A stretch of 64,000 bases of DNA from G963665215 sp963665215 (GTDB taxonomy: Bacteria; Chloroflexota; Dehalococcoidia; Lucifugimonadales; CAUZJF01), in contig CAXXWW010000013.1 of the NCBI GenBank assembly GCA_963665215.2, positions 62,001-126,000 on the forward strand. Reading direction: 5' to 3'. The notes beneath the pieces were generated by a model that saw nothing but the letters and a program-made list of their open reading frames with translations, was not told where the DNA came from and made no database searches. Shown one piece after another: positions 54,614 through 62,683 of the stretch (position 1 is the stretch's first letter; the number at the start of each line of letters is the position of its first letter). The position numbers and the translations under genes are program-made.

Positions 54614-54809
54614 AGGACCGGGCTGGAGGTGGGGGTCAGGGAGTTGACCCGTACCCTCGGCACGCAGATAATGCCTGATTAGGGGCACGGCTCCCAGGCA
54701 TTCTCGCGGGCGATACCACGCTCGGACAGGTCGTGGTATGGGACCCGATGCCGCGAGAGACTGAGCCATCGGTCTCGCGGAGACAGCGGTCTCCGGTACG
54801 GCGAAAAAC

Positions 54810-54897
54810 GCCGAAGTGGCGGAACGGTAGACGCGGCGGTCTCAAAAACCGTTGGGGATTAAACCCCGTGTGAGTTCGACTCTCACCTTCGGCACCA
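54810..54897 (+). tRNA. tRNA-Leu (CAA)
   Basis: The acceptor stem GCCGAAG pairs with CTTCGGC. The anticodon loop CTCAAAA gives CAA, and a long variable arm (TGGGGATTAAACCCCG) marks a class II tRNA. The T-arm reads GAGTTCGACTC, and CCA is encoded at the 3' end (54895-54897). Confidence 0.93.
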
Positions 54898-55392
54898 CAT
54901 CAAGCGCACCGCCGCAATAGCCGTTTTGCCCACTATGGCCTTGGAAAGAGCCGTTTTCCGTAACTGCGGATTTGCTCAGCTCCCACCTGCTTCAATGGGT
55001 GAGGCCCCCCATACTGCTGGAACTCCGCCGGCGCCTCGGCGAGGCACCTTTCCGGCAGCCTCAGCATCACCGTCGCCACTGTCTCCAGCCAGACGCTGAC
55101 GAAGTACTCGCCCCGGTAATACGCCAGCGTGTTGATGCCACCGAGGGCGGATGTGACCCATCATCCCTACGAAGCCTTGGACCAGTCTTAAAGCGTTTTC
55201 GCAGATTGCGGGACTATGACCAATCAACGACCAACACTCCACCCTCTGACTAACTTGCCAATGCTAAGATCGTGGACATCAGAATCAGGCGTCCCACGGA
55301 GTCAGGCGCCACGCTTTTGTCAGGCCCACGAAGATGTAGTCATGACCAATCTCGGTGGCACTCCGCAGGTCAAGCAGGAGCAAGAAGCGGCG
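54898..55392. other. Region without a supported gene
   Basis: On the minus strand (about 54960-55160) one frame reads LGGINTLAYYRGEYFVSVW and on through ETVATVMLRLPERCL, with a protein-like look but no start codon. It may be a remnant. I recognise nothing else here. Confidence 0.3.
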
Positions 55393-55421
55393 TTGACCCG
55401 TATCGAGTGGTCGTCTATAAT
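55393..55421 (+). promoter_or_regulatory. Promoter of the Gfo/Idh/MocA gene
   Basis: TTGACC (55393-55398) and TATAAT (55416-55421) are 17 bases apart, 48 bases before the ATG at 55470. Confidence 0.7.
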
Positions 55422-55469
55422 CGCGCCGAAGTAGGCACCCACCATCCTCGACAGCGAAGGAGACGAACC

Positions 55470-56435
55470 ATGCTTAGAGCGGCATTTATAGGCGCGGGCG
55501 GAATGGCCAAGGCCGCTCACTACCCGACTGTCAATCGCCTGGACGATACGTCCATCGAGGCTGTCGCCGAGCTGGACGAGGAGCGGATGGCGACCGTCGT
55601 GGACGCATACAACATTCCCCGAGCCTTCGGCGACTACCGGGAGATGCTGGATTCGGTCGATCCCGACATGGTCTACGCAATCATGGGCGAGGCGTTCATC
55701 ACGCCCATAGCCGTGGAGTGCATGAACGCGGGCAAGCACGTGTTCATCGAGAAGCCTGCGGGCGCGAGTCCGGAAGAGAGCCAACAGTTGCTGGAGGCGG
55801 CGACAGCCAACGACGTCTACTGCATGATTGGCTTCCAGCGCAGGTATGCCGCGGTCACCCGGGAGGCGATGCGGCTGGTGAAAGAGCGAGGCCCCGCGAC
55901 GCTGGCGATTGGAGAGTATCCCAAGCACATGCTGGGGGCCACCGAGCTCCCTCGGACCCTCATCCCTCGGTCCATCATGTGGAGCGACATCTGCCACGCG
56001 GTGGACCTGGTGCGCTACATGGCGGGCAGCGAGGCCGTCGAGGTGAACGCCTTCCAGGACACGCGGCAGGCGATACGGCCCAACGACTACAACTCCCTGA
56101 TCCGGTTCGCCAACGGCGCCGTCGGGATCGTCACCGCCAACCGCTCCTCCGGAGGGCGCACCCTGAGATCGGAGCTGCACGGCCTGGGAATCGGCTGCTT
56201 CATGCGCATCCCCGAGCAGCTGGAGATCTACCAGGACGGCGACGGACCGCAGACGCTATCAGGCGCCGAAATCGAAGGAGCGGAGATAGGTGATACACAG
56301 GCCTACAACGGGACCATGACGATGCACCAGCACTTCGCCGAGTGCGTCCGCACCGGCAAGACGCCGATCACCGACATTCGCAACGTGATTCACACGTCGC
56401 GGCTGGTCGCCCAACTCGAGGGCGATGGCGGGTAG
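55470..56435 (+). CDS. Gfo/Idh/MocA family oxidoreductase
   Basis: The 321-residue protein starts with the Rossmann fingerprint AAFIGAGGMAKAAH. It carries the family motif HVFIEKPAGASPEE, whose Lys is catalytic, and a C-terminal domain with MWSDICHAVDLVRYMAG, where the family's Asp and His act on the sugar. It should oxidise or reduce a sugar, inositol or similar polyol with NAD(P). The ATG at 55470 has GAAGGAG upstream. No transporter or isomerase gene is adjacent. The Asp-box protein downstream is separated by about 280 bases. Confidence 0.88.
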   Translation: MLRAAFIGAGGMAKAAHYPTVNRLDDTSIEAVAELDEERMATVVDAYNIPRAFGDYREMLDSVDPDMVYAIMGEAFITPIAVECMNAGKHVFIEKPAGASPEESQQLLEAATANDVYCMIGFQRRYAAVTREAMRLVKERGPATLAIGEYPKHMLGATELPRTLIPRSIMWSDICHAVDLVRYMAGSEAVEVNAFQDTRQAIRPNDYNSLIRFANGAVGIVTANRSSGGRTLRSELHGLGIGCFMRIPEQLEIYQDGDGPQTLSGAEIEGAEIGDTQAYNGTMTMHQHFAECVRTGKTPITDIRNVIHTSRLVAQLEGDGG

Positions 56436-56481
56436 CGCTCTTTCAGCCGTGAATTCAGGTCTTCGATAACTACCTCAAAAA

Positions 56482-56509
56482 GTCGTCCCCACGCGCGTGG
56501 GCGTGAACC
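56482..56509 (+). repeat. Orphan CRISPR-like repeat unit (no array)
   Basis: A single 28-base unit begins GTCGTCCCC, has the palindromic core CCCACGCGCGTGGG and ends GCGTGAACC. It closely resembles type I-E CRISPR repeats. No second unit, spacer or cas gene is present in the window. Confidence 0.5.
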
Positions 56510-56719
56510 ACGCTCGTACATGGCGAGCCGGCTAACGTCGGGCCACCACCTCCCCTCTTTCCCGCACGACAGCCCTCGCAATATTAGAGCGAATTCGTGG
56601 GGGTGGCAGGGTGTTTGACAGAGTTCCGGAGTGTAAGTACCATCATCATCGCCAGGGATTGTCTGCTCTTTGGATTCACCGGTTTGAAAAGGGGAAATCT
56701 CGGCTTAGGAGAGATCACC

Positions 56720-57946
56720 ATGAACCGTGCCACATCAGAACTCACAGATATCCACCACATCAAGCTCTGCTATAGCAAAGACCGCTACTGTGGTCATCCA
56801 CGCCAGAGCGGTATCTTCAACTATGGGAACGGCGAGATCGCGGTGTTGCACTCCCACGCGCCGTCCGGGTACCAGGTCCGGGACGACATCAGCCATTCCT
56901 TCACCAGCGGCTACGCCAGCCGGGCGAAGATTCTACTCCAGCGGTCACTGGACGGTGGTGAGACCTGGCCGAGAGAAAACGACGTGGTAGTGTGGGATGA
57001 GTCGCGTCCCCTGGAGGAGAAGCGAGCGATCTTATACCGGGCCGACGAGCCTGGTTTGGCCCGCGAACAGATCGACCTCACCAGCCCGGACGCGGCGGTG
57101 TACTTTCCCAGCCCAGCGACGGGCCCGGCCAATGCCGACGGGCAACCAACCTCAGAATGCTTCGCCTTCCGGTCAGGGGACCGGGGCCGCACCTGGGAGG
57201 AGGTGGCCACGCGCGTGAGCAATCCGACTCCTGGGGCCATAGGGGGCGTTCATCGAGACGGCCATCCGCTGGTGCAGTTCCCCGATGGAACGCTCATGGG
57301 GGCGATGTCCTTTCACAACACTAGGCCCGATGAGATTCAGCGTCTGGGGATGGGTTCCGTCGCTGTCTACGGTTCAGACGACAGTGGCCTCACCTGGGGA
57401 TACATGGGTGAAGTGGCGGGTGACCCAACTGGTGTTGGGCGGCCTACTTACGCCGGCCTAATTTTATTGCCGAGCGGCCGGTTGCAGTGCTATATGCTCA
57501 ATATAGGTGGCATGCGTAACGCGATTCAGATGGCCCATTCCGACGATGGCGGATATAGCTGGAGCCAGCCGAAGCCAATTGTGGCCTGGGGCCAATCGCC
57601 TTGGGCGTCGTTGAGCCGTCAATACGCCTGGTCAGGGACCAGGCAGCACGGTGTCCACTATCGTTCGCCTTGGCCCCTGCAACTGCGCGATGGACGCATT
57701 GTCGTGATCTTCGGTCGAAGACAAGTCCCGTTCGGAATGGGCTTGATCGTCAGCGAGGACGGCGGTGCTACGTGGTCAACCGAAGCGGTGATCCGGGCCG
57801 ACGCCAGCGATTGGGACCTGGGTTACCCGGTGGCGACCCAATTAGATGACGGGCGCATCTTCACGGCCTACTACTTCATGGAGGACGACGGCAACAATTT
57901 CGGGGGGACGCGCCACATCGCCGGCAGCTCCTTCCGCCTGGCATAG
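56720..57946 (+). CDS. Asp-box (BNR) sialidase-fold protein 2
   Basis: The 408-residue protein is a paralogue of the gene at 6609. Asp boxes are SLDGGETW, SGDRGRTW, SDDSGLTW, SDDGGYSW and SEDGGATW. The N-terminus TSELTDIHHIKLCYSKDRY parallels TDIHHTKVCYSKERF of protein 1. It lacks a signal peptide. The ATG at 56720 follows AGGAGAGATCACC; longer starts upstream are not supported. The middle (PAQRRAR-like region around residues 120-180) differs in length from protein 1, while the last 117 residues are almost identical. The substrate is unknown. Confidence 0.8.
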   Translation: MNRATSELTDIHHIKLCYSKDRYCGHPRQSGIFNYGNGEIAVLHSHAPSGYQVRDDISHSFTSGYASRAKILLQRSLDGGETWPRENDVVVWDESRPLEEKRAILYRADEPGLAREQIDLTSPDAAVYFPSPATGPANADGQPTSECFAFRSGDRGRTWEEVATRVSNPTPGAIGGVHRDGHPLVQFPDGTLMGAMSFHNTRPDEIQRLGMGSVAVYGSDDSGLTWGYMGEVAGDPTGVGRPTYAGLILLPSGRLQCYMLNIGGMRNAIQMAHSDDGGYSWSQPKPIVAWGQSPWASLSRQYAWSGTRQHGVHYRSPWPLQLRDGRIVVIFGRRQVPFGMGLIVSEDGGATWSTEAVIRADASDWDLGYPVATQLDDGRIFTAYYFMEDDGNNFGGTRHIAGSSFRLA

Positions 57947-58117
57947 TCCGGTGCTTCGTCGCGGGGCATGCGGTTCGTCGAGGACGGTGCATTGCCTGGG
58001 CCCGGGCAGCTTGATATGGGTAATGTCGGCTTAGGCGAGCAGAATGGGATATTGTCAGGGTCATTGTAGTCCATTGGAATGCGGCTCCATTGCCTATGCT
58101 GTTCCGGAGGCACGCTC

Positions 58118-58630
58118 ATGTGGGGTGGGATGAGACATAAGGCAGTACTAGCACTGGGATGCGTGCTGCTGGTCGCGGGCACCGCAGCTTGCTCTGAAGA
58201 CGTGCATCCCACTGACCGAGGCATGACCTATCTTGAGCAAGGGGATGACAAGAAGGCCATTGACGCATTCGACGAGGCCATCAGGCAAGATCCGCAGGAC
58301 GCCATCGCCTACTACAACAGGGGCGTTGCTCACAGCCGTCTTGCCCGGTTCGACACGGGTGGTGCAGCCCGGTGGAAGGGTGCTATACAGGACTTCGATG
58401 TGGCCATCAGGCTTAACCCACAGGCCGATGCCTACTACAACAGGGGTGTTGCGTACCGCAGCCTTGGCCAGTTAGAACGTGCGATTGAGGACTTCGGCGA
58501 GGCCATCCGCCTAAACCCCCAATACGCTGAGGCCTACTACAACAGGGGTGCGGGTTACGGGGCCATCGGTAAGTCAATAGAAGCAGAGCGGGACTTCTCG
58601 AAGGCCAAGGATCTCGGGTACCCCCCCTAG
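58118..58630 (+). CDS. TPR-repeat lipoprotein
   Basis: The 170-residue protein has a lipoprotein-like signal (LGCVLLVAGTAAC, Cys at residue 25; the T at minus 3 is atypical). Three tetratricopeptide repeats follow, marked by AIDAFDEAIRQDPQDAIAYY, AIQDFDVAIRLNPQADAYY and AIEDFGEAIRLNPQYAEAYY. It should bind proteins at the outer membrane face. The ATG at 58118 has GGAGG seven bases upstream. It may be monocistronic. Confidence 0.8.
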   Translation: MWGGMRHKAVLALGCVLLVAGTAACSEDVHPTDRGMTYLEQGDDKKAIDAFDEAIRQDPQDAIAYYNRGVAHSRLARFDTGGAARWKGAIQDFDVAIRLNPQADAYYNRGVAYRSLGQLERAIEDFGEAIRLNPQYAEAYYNRGAGYGAIGKSIEAERDFSKAKDLGYPP

Positions 58631-58733
58631 GACTATACTGCCCGCAGAGGCATGCTCATATGCTACTGCTTGGAGGATAAACTTAGAGGAGGGCCACTCG
58701 TGCGGGAGGTTCTGCGAAGTCTGGCACGTGTTG

Positions 58734-58739
58734 TATAAT
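58734..58739 (+). promoter_or_regulatory. Minus-10 box before the tandem gene pair
   Basis: A perfect TATAAT precedes the first gene of the tandem pair, with a ribosome binding site 24 bases downstream. The duplicated position before the second gene reads CATGAT, so that copy may have a weaker promoter. Confidence 0.45.
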
Positions 58740-58773
58740 CAGGTGCGGCCGACTCTAACGCTGGAGGTGGGGC

Positions 58774-59325
58774 ATGGCTGGTCTGGTGCACAATCGATGG
58801 GTCCGCTTGGCTTCGGGGTACGTGGTCTCGGCGGTCCTGCTCGCTGTCTTCGTCGTATTCCTGGCTTCGGCGGGGGATTCCTCCTCAGCAACATCGGTGG
58901 GGGACAGGGTGTTCTTGACCAGTGGCGGCACCGTCCATATAAGCGGCCACGTTGGGTGGATCGGGAGGCTTGATTCCCAAATCCCCGTGGAGATGACCCT
59001 CCCACTCACGACCGCCGAGGCGGTTGCGGACGGCTGGACCGACCCGATATTCTGCTCGTCGGGCCGGGGCCGCTACTTTCAGAAGGGACCGGCGGGAGAG
59101 GGCGAGCCCTTTTTCCTCATGTACAATGCCGAAGACCAGCTAATAGGCATGTACCAGTTCAGCAAGTACGAGATGCCTTCCCCATGGAAGCGCCTGGATG
59201 AGTTGCGGGGCGGTGGGGGTCTCAGCCTCATCGACTTCGAGCACTGGGGCCTGCTCGTGTATAACCAGGACCCCACCCGGGCATGTGGGGTGCTCGAGCG
59301 CGGGGGCCAGTATATAGGCTCGTAG
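58774..59325 (+). CDS. Membrane-anchored protein of unknown function, tandem copy A
   Basis: The 183-residue protein has an N-terminal signal anchor (SGYVVSAVLLAVFVVFLASAG). The extracytoplasmic region has conserved segments VGDRVFLTSGGTVHISGH, FCSSGRGRYFQKGPAGEGE, LIGMYQFSKYEMPSPWKRLDE and DPTRACGVLE. Two cysteines (FCSS and RACG) might form a disulfide. No family is recognised. GGAGGTGGGGC precedes the ATG. It is duplicated, together with its upstream region, as copy B. Confidence 0.65.
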   Translation: MAGLVHNRWVRLASGYVVSAVLLAVFVVFLASAGDSSSATSVGDRVFLTSGGTVHISGHVGWIGRLDSQIPVEMTLPLTTAEAVADGWTDPIFCSSGRGRYFQKGPAGEGEPFFLMYNAEDQLIGMYQFSKYEMPSPWKRLDELRGGGGLSLIDFEHWGLLVYNQDPTRACGVLERGGQYIGS

Positions 59326-59431
59326 CGCGGCAGCGGGCCGTTCCGGGGTGCCATTCGTGAGGGAGGTCCTGCGACGTCTGGCAAGTGTCGCATGATCAGG
59401 TGCGGCCGACTCTTATTACTGGAGGTGGGGC

Positions 59432-60010
59432 ATGCCTGGCCTGGTGCAAAAGCGGTGGGTCCAGGAGGCATCGGGGTACGTTGTCGCGGCGGTCATACTC
59501 GCCGTAATCGTGGTATTCGTGACTTCGGCGGGGGATTCCTCGACCACGTCGGTTGGGGACAGGGTGTTCTTGACCAGTGGCGGCACCGTCCAGATAAGCG
59601 GCCACGACAGTGCGAAGCTTGGGATTCTGAAGTCTCAGATCCCTGTGGAGATGAGCCTGCCACTCACGGCCGCCGAGGCGGTCGCGGCCGGCTGGAACGA
59701 CCCGATATTCTGCTCGTCGGGCAGGGGCCGCTACTTTCAGAAGGGACCGGCGGGAGAGGGCGAGCCCTTTTTCCTCATGTACAATGGCGATGACCAGCTA
59801 ATAGGCATGTACCAGTTCAGCAAGTCCGAGATGCCTATCCCCTGGAAGCGCCTGGATGAGTTGCGGGGCGGCGGGGGTTTTACCCTTATCCCCTTCGAGC
59901 ACTGGGGCCTGATCGTGTACTACCAGGACCCCACCCGTGCATGTGGGAAGCTAGAGGGCCAGGATACGGGGAAGGCGTCGGGGACAAGAGACAGAGGTAG
60001 GTCAGGGTAG
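59432..60010 (+). CDS. Membrane-anchored protein of unknown function, tandem copy B
   Basis: The 192-residue protein is about 75 percent identical by eye to copy A and keeps all of its landmark segments, including both cysteines. The anchor reads SGYVVAAVILAVIVVFVTSAG. It differs at the N-terminal beta region and has a divergent, longer C-terminal tail (DTGKASGTRDRGRSG), which may result from loss of the original stop. About 90 bases of upstream sequence, including the ribosome binding site, are shared with copy A. Confidence 0.65.
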   Translation: MPGLVQKRWVQEASGYVVAAVILAVIVVFVTSAGDSSTTSVGDRVFLTSGGTVQISGHDSAKLGILKSQIPVEMSLPLTAAEAVAAGWNDPIFCSSGRGRYFQKGPAGEGEPFFLMYNGDDQLIGMYQFSKSEMPIPWKRLDELRGGGGFTLIPFEHWGLIVYYQDPTRACGKLEGQDTGKASGTRDRGRSG

Positions 60011-60368
60011 GGGCCCCGGCATCGCCGGCAGACGCAGCCGTCTACGCGACCGAAGCAAGCGCTTGCTCGGCGAGCTCCGATGTATTTGCACTTCGGTCTG
60101 CGGATACACTGTTCACCCCCAAGACCCCCCTAAGTCACCCCCTGCTGCGCGCATGGCACCAGATAGGAAACGGGTGCTGGAGGCAAAGAGTCGCAGGTAC
60201 GAAGTGTGTTCCGGCGGCTAGCAGCCGGTCGAAAACATGCTCGCATGGCCAGTGCTGGCCGCCACCCCCGCATGTACGGGTGTGCATGAGGGAAACGGGG
60301 TCAAGGGCGGAGAGCCTGTAGTAGATATTTTGCAGATAAGGTACTTGGGGACATGCCCTCTCCCGCAG
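60011..60368. other. Intergenic region with a perfect palindrome
   Basis: No gene is supported. AGCAAGC and GCTTGCT form a 14-base perfect palindrome at 60054-60067, which fits the operator form AnCAAGnnCTTGnT described for the TetR-type regulator KstR2. Confidence 0.45.
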
Positions 60369-60744
60369 GGGGAATTCTGGCCGGCATAATCACCCCCGAG
60401 GGTACCGTCGTGCCGGGCGGCGGGGAGATGGCGGTCCTGGAAGAGGTCGTCAGCCCCCGCCGCAGAGGCCCAGAAGCCTGCCGTCCGTAAGAGGCACGAG
60501 GTTGCCCCGGAGCGAGGGCGGCGCTACTCTCCTATCGCCAAGAGGCTGGCCGACGAGCACGGCATGGACCTGGGGCAGATGCGCGGGACCGGCCCTGGCA
60601 GGGGAGGTAACCGCCCTGACGGCCCGGGCGCGAGAGGGGAAGCTACCGCTCGATGATGCCCAGGGTGGCACATTTACGGTCAGCAACTCGGGCGCGCTGG
60701 GAAGCCTGTCCTCGATCCCGATTATCCTCTCTGCCGGAGAGTAA
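60369..60744 (+). pseudogene. Decayed 2-oxoacid dehydrogenase E2 (dihydrolipoamide acyltransferase)
   Basis: Pieces of one E2 protein appear in three frames. First comes the end of a lipoyl domain (GGILAGIITPEGTVVPGG and EMAVLEE). Then the peripheral-subunit-binding domain (YSPIAKRLADEHGMDLGQMR) appears, ending in GTGPG. Last is a fragment of the catalytic domain (AREGKLPLDDAQGGTFTVSN). The lipoyl lysine region and most of the catalytic domain are deleted. It is nonfunctional. Confidence 0.75.
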
Positions 60745-60787
60745 CGGGCCGGGCATGGACCTGGACCAGTTCTGAATAGGAGGCGTC

Positions 60788-62041
60788 ATGAGACCGGTCT
60801 TCATGGTGTCGGGAGGGATCACCAAGTTTAGCAAGGCCTCTCCTGACAAAGATTTCCGCTACATGGTGAAAGAGGCCTTCGAGTACTCCCTTGAGGACGT
60901 TCCCGGTCTGACGGTGGACCAGATCGACGGGTCCGTCTGCTCCTACTTCTCCGACCACTTCACCCGCCAGTTGAAGGCCGGCGCCATGGTCCAGGACTAC
61001 CTGGGCCTATGCCCCAAGCCGAGCATCAGGGTGGAGGGTGGTGGGGCGACCGGAGGTCTCTGCCTGCAGACGGCCTGGGCCGAGGTCGCCTCGGGCAGAA
61101 TGGACATAGCGGTAGCCTTTGGGTTTGAGACCATGTCCCGGGTGAACACCTGGAAGGGAAACGAGTTCATAGCCCTGGCCTCGGACACGAACTTCGACTA
61201 CCCGCTGGGTGGGTTCTATACGGGCTACTACGCGATGATGGCGAAGCGCCACATGCACGAGTTCGGCACTACCGTGGAGCAGTTCGCCATGGTAGCCATC
61301 AAGAACCACCGCAACGCCGTCCACAACCCATACGCTCAGAGCCCGATGGAGCTATCAATCGACGACGTCCGCTCCTCGGCAATGGTCGCTACCCCCTTGA
61401 CCATGCTGGACATCTGCACCATGTCCGACGGCGCCGCTGTCGCCATCCTGGCAAGCGAGGAGGCGGCGTCCAGGCTGACCGACCGACCGATCAAGATCTC
61501 GGGCGTCGGCGCCGGGACCGACACCATGCGCCTCGCGGACAGGCCCCACGGAAGTGTCCTGATGCTGCCCCATGAGTCCGAGGAGGAGTACAAGCACCTG
61601 AGTTGGCCCGGAGTCCACTCCTTCCGCGGCGCGCGGGCCGCCGCAAAGGCCGCCTACCGCATGGGGGGAATAGAGCATCCTGTCGAGGAGTTAGACTTCA
61701 TTGAGCTTCACGATGCCTACACATCCTCAGAGGTCCAGACCTATGAGGACCTGGGCCTGTGCAGGTACGGCGAGGGCGGAGCCTTCATCGAGGGCGGACA
61801 CCCGGCCCTGGAGGGGAAAATCCCCGTGAATCCCTCCGGCGGGCTCCTGGCGTGCGGACATCCCGTCGGGGCTACCGGCCTGATGCAGGCGGTATTCGCC
61901 TTCTGGCAGCTTCAAGAGACGATGGCGAAGCACCTGGGCAATGATAAGCTCCAGGTCAAGGACGCCAAGAGGGGTGCAATCCACAGCCACGCGGGCACGG
62001 GCACCTACATAACTGTCACAACCATGGAAAGGGGCTTTTGA
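60788..62041 (+). CDS. Thiolase-fold protein lacking the nucleophilic Cys (Ltp2/SCP2-thiolase-like)
   Basis: The 417-residue protein has the thiolase fold of the SCP2/lipid-transfer subgroup. Where thiolases have the nucleophile in VEAACASG, it reads VEGGGATGG, so the cysteine is replaced. The C-terminal landmarks are IELHDAYTSSEVQTYEDLGL, NPSGGLLACGHPVGATG and HSHAGTGTY. The stop overlaps the ATG of a DUF35 gene. Cys-less thiolase homologues bound to DUF35 partners act as retro-aldolases in steroid side-chain degradation (Ltp2 with the ChsH2 DUF35 domain), where Tyr residues do the work. That activity is therefore a better guess than thiolysis. A weak AGGAGG-like site precedes the ATG. Confidence 0.85.
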   Translation: MRPVFMVSGGITKFSKASPDKDFRYMVKEAFEYSLEDVPGLTVDQIDGSVCSYFSDHFTRQLKAGAMVQDYLGLCPKPSIRVEGGGATGGLCLQTAWAEVASGRMDIAVAFGFETMSRVNTWKGNEFIALASDTNFDYPLGGFYTGYYAMMAKRHMHEFGTTVEQFAMVAIKNHRNAVHNPYAQSPMELSIDDVRSSAMVATPLTMLDICTMSDGAAVAILASEEAASRLTDRPIKISGVGAGTDTMRLADRPHGSVLMLPHESEEEYKHLSWPGVHSFRGARAAAKAAYRMGGIEHPVEELDFIELHDAYTSSEVQTYEDLGLCRYGEGGAFIEGGHPALEGKIPVNPSGGLLACGHPVGATGLMQAVFAFWQLQETMAKHLGNDKLQVKDAKRGAIHSHAGTGTYITVTTMERGF

Positions 62042-62529
62042 TGGCCAAGCGGAAGTTCAGGCTCCCCGAGACCGAGGAGGGGGCGGTCCTCTTCAATACG
62101 GACCCCATCATCCTCAAGAGCCACTATGAGATGGACTACATCCATAGCTACGCTCAGGACTCACCCTTTTTCGCCGGACTCGCCAGCGGCCGGCTGCTGG
62201 GCAGCCGGTGCACCCGGTGTAGGAAGGTCTACGGCACTCCCCGGGCCCACTGCATGGACGACGGTGCGAAGACCGAATGGGAGGAACTCCCTCTCAGGGG
62301 CAAGGTGCATAGCTACACGACATGCTTCTACGGGGGCCAGGAATTCCTTGAAGAGACCCCCTACACGCTTGTCCTGGTCGAGTTCGACACGGCGGACACC
62401 CTCTTTCTTTCACGGCTCGTCGGGGCCGGCGACTCGCAGGTGGAAATTGGGACGGAGATCGAGGCCCGGTTCCGCCGGAACAGCAGGTTCAACATTACCG
62501 ACGTGTATTTCGTGCCCGTCGACGGTTAA
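62041..62529 (+). CDS. DUF35 OB-fold/zinc-ribbon protein, thiolase partner
   Basis: The 162-residue protein has a rubredoxin-like zinc ribbon (GSRCTRCRKVYGTPRAHCMDD) followed by an OB fold (GKVHSYTTCFYGG). The ribbon has three of the usual four cysteines; the last is replaced in CMDD. DUF35 proteins form complexes with thiolase-like enzymes and help bind the acyl-CoA. The ATG shares one base with the thiolase stop (TGATG), so the two are translationally coupled. A terminator-like hairpin follows. Confidence 0.88.
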   Translation: MAKRKFRLPETEEGAVLFNTDPIILKSHYEMDYIHSYAQDSPFFAGLASGRLLGSRCTRCRKVYGTPRAHCMDDGAKTEWEELPLRGKVHSYTTCFYGGQEFLEETPYTLVLVEFDTADTLFLSRLVGAGDSQVEIGTEIEARFRRNSRFNITDVYFVPVDG

Positions 62530-62534
62530 TTTCT

Positions 62535-62553
62535 GGGCCGCCTGAGGCGGCCC
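62535..62553 (+). terminator. Strong hairpin after the DUF35 gene
   Basis: GGGCCGCC and GGCGGCCC pair around TGA, six bases after the stop codon. It lacks a U-tract but should at least slow polymerase or protect the 3' end. Confidence 0.5.
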
Positions 62554-62683
62554 AAACCCTGACGGACCAGGGCCAGGCGGCCCCCGGCGCACGAGATGGC
62601 GGCGCCCACATCGTCACCGCACCAGTGGCGCCGCCGGCAGGTATTGAGAGCATCTCGAGAGTAGACCGGACACGTGAGCGCCC

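Noticed and set aside
56482..56509. CRISPR array
   Set aside because: Only one repeat-like unit is present, so an array cannot be claimed; it is listed as an orphan unit.
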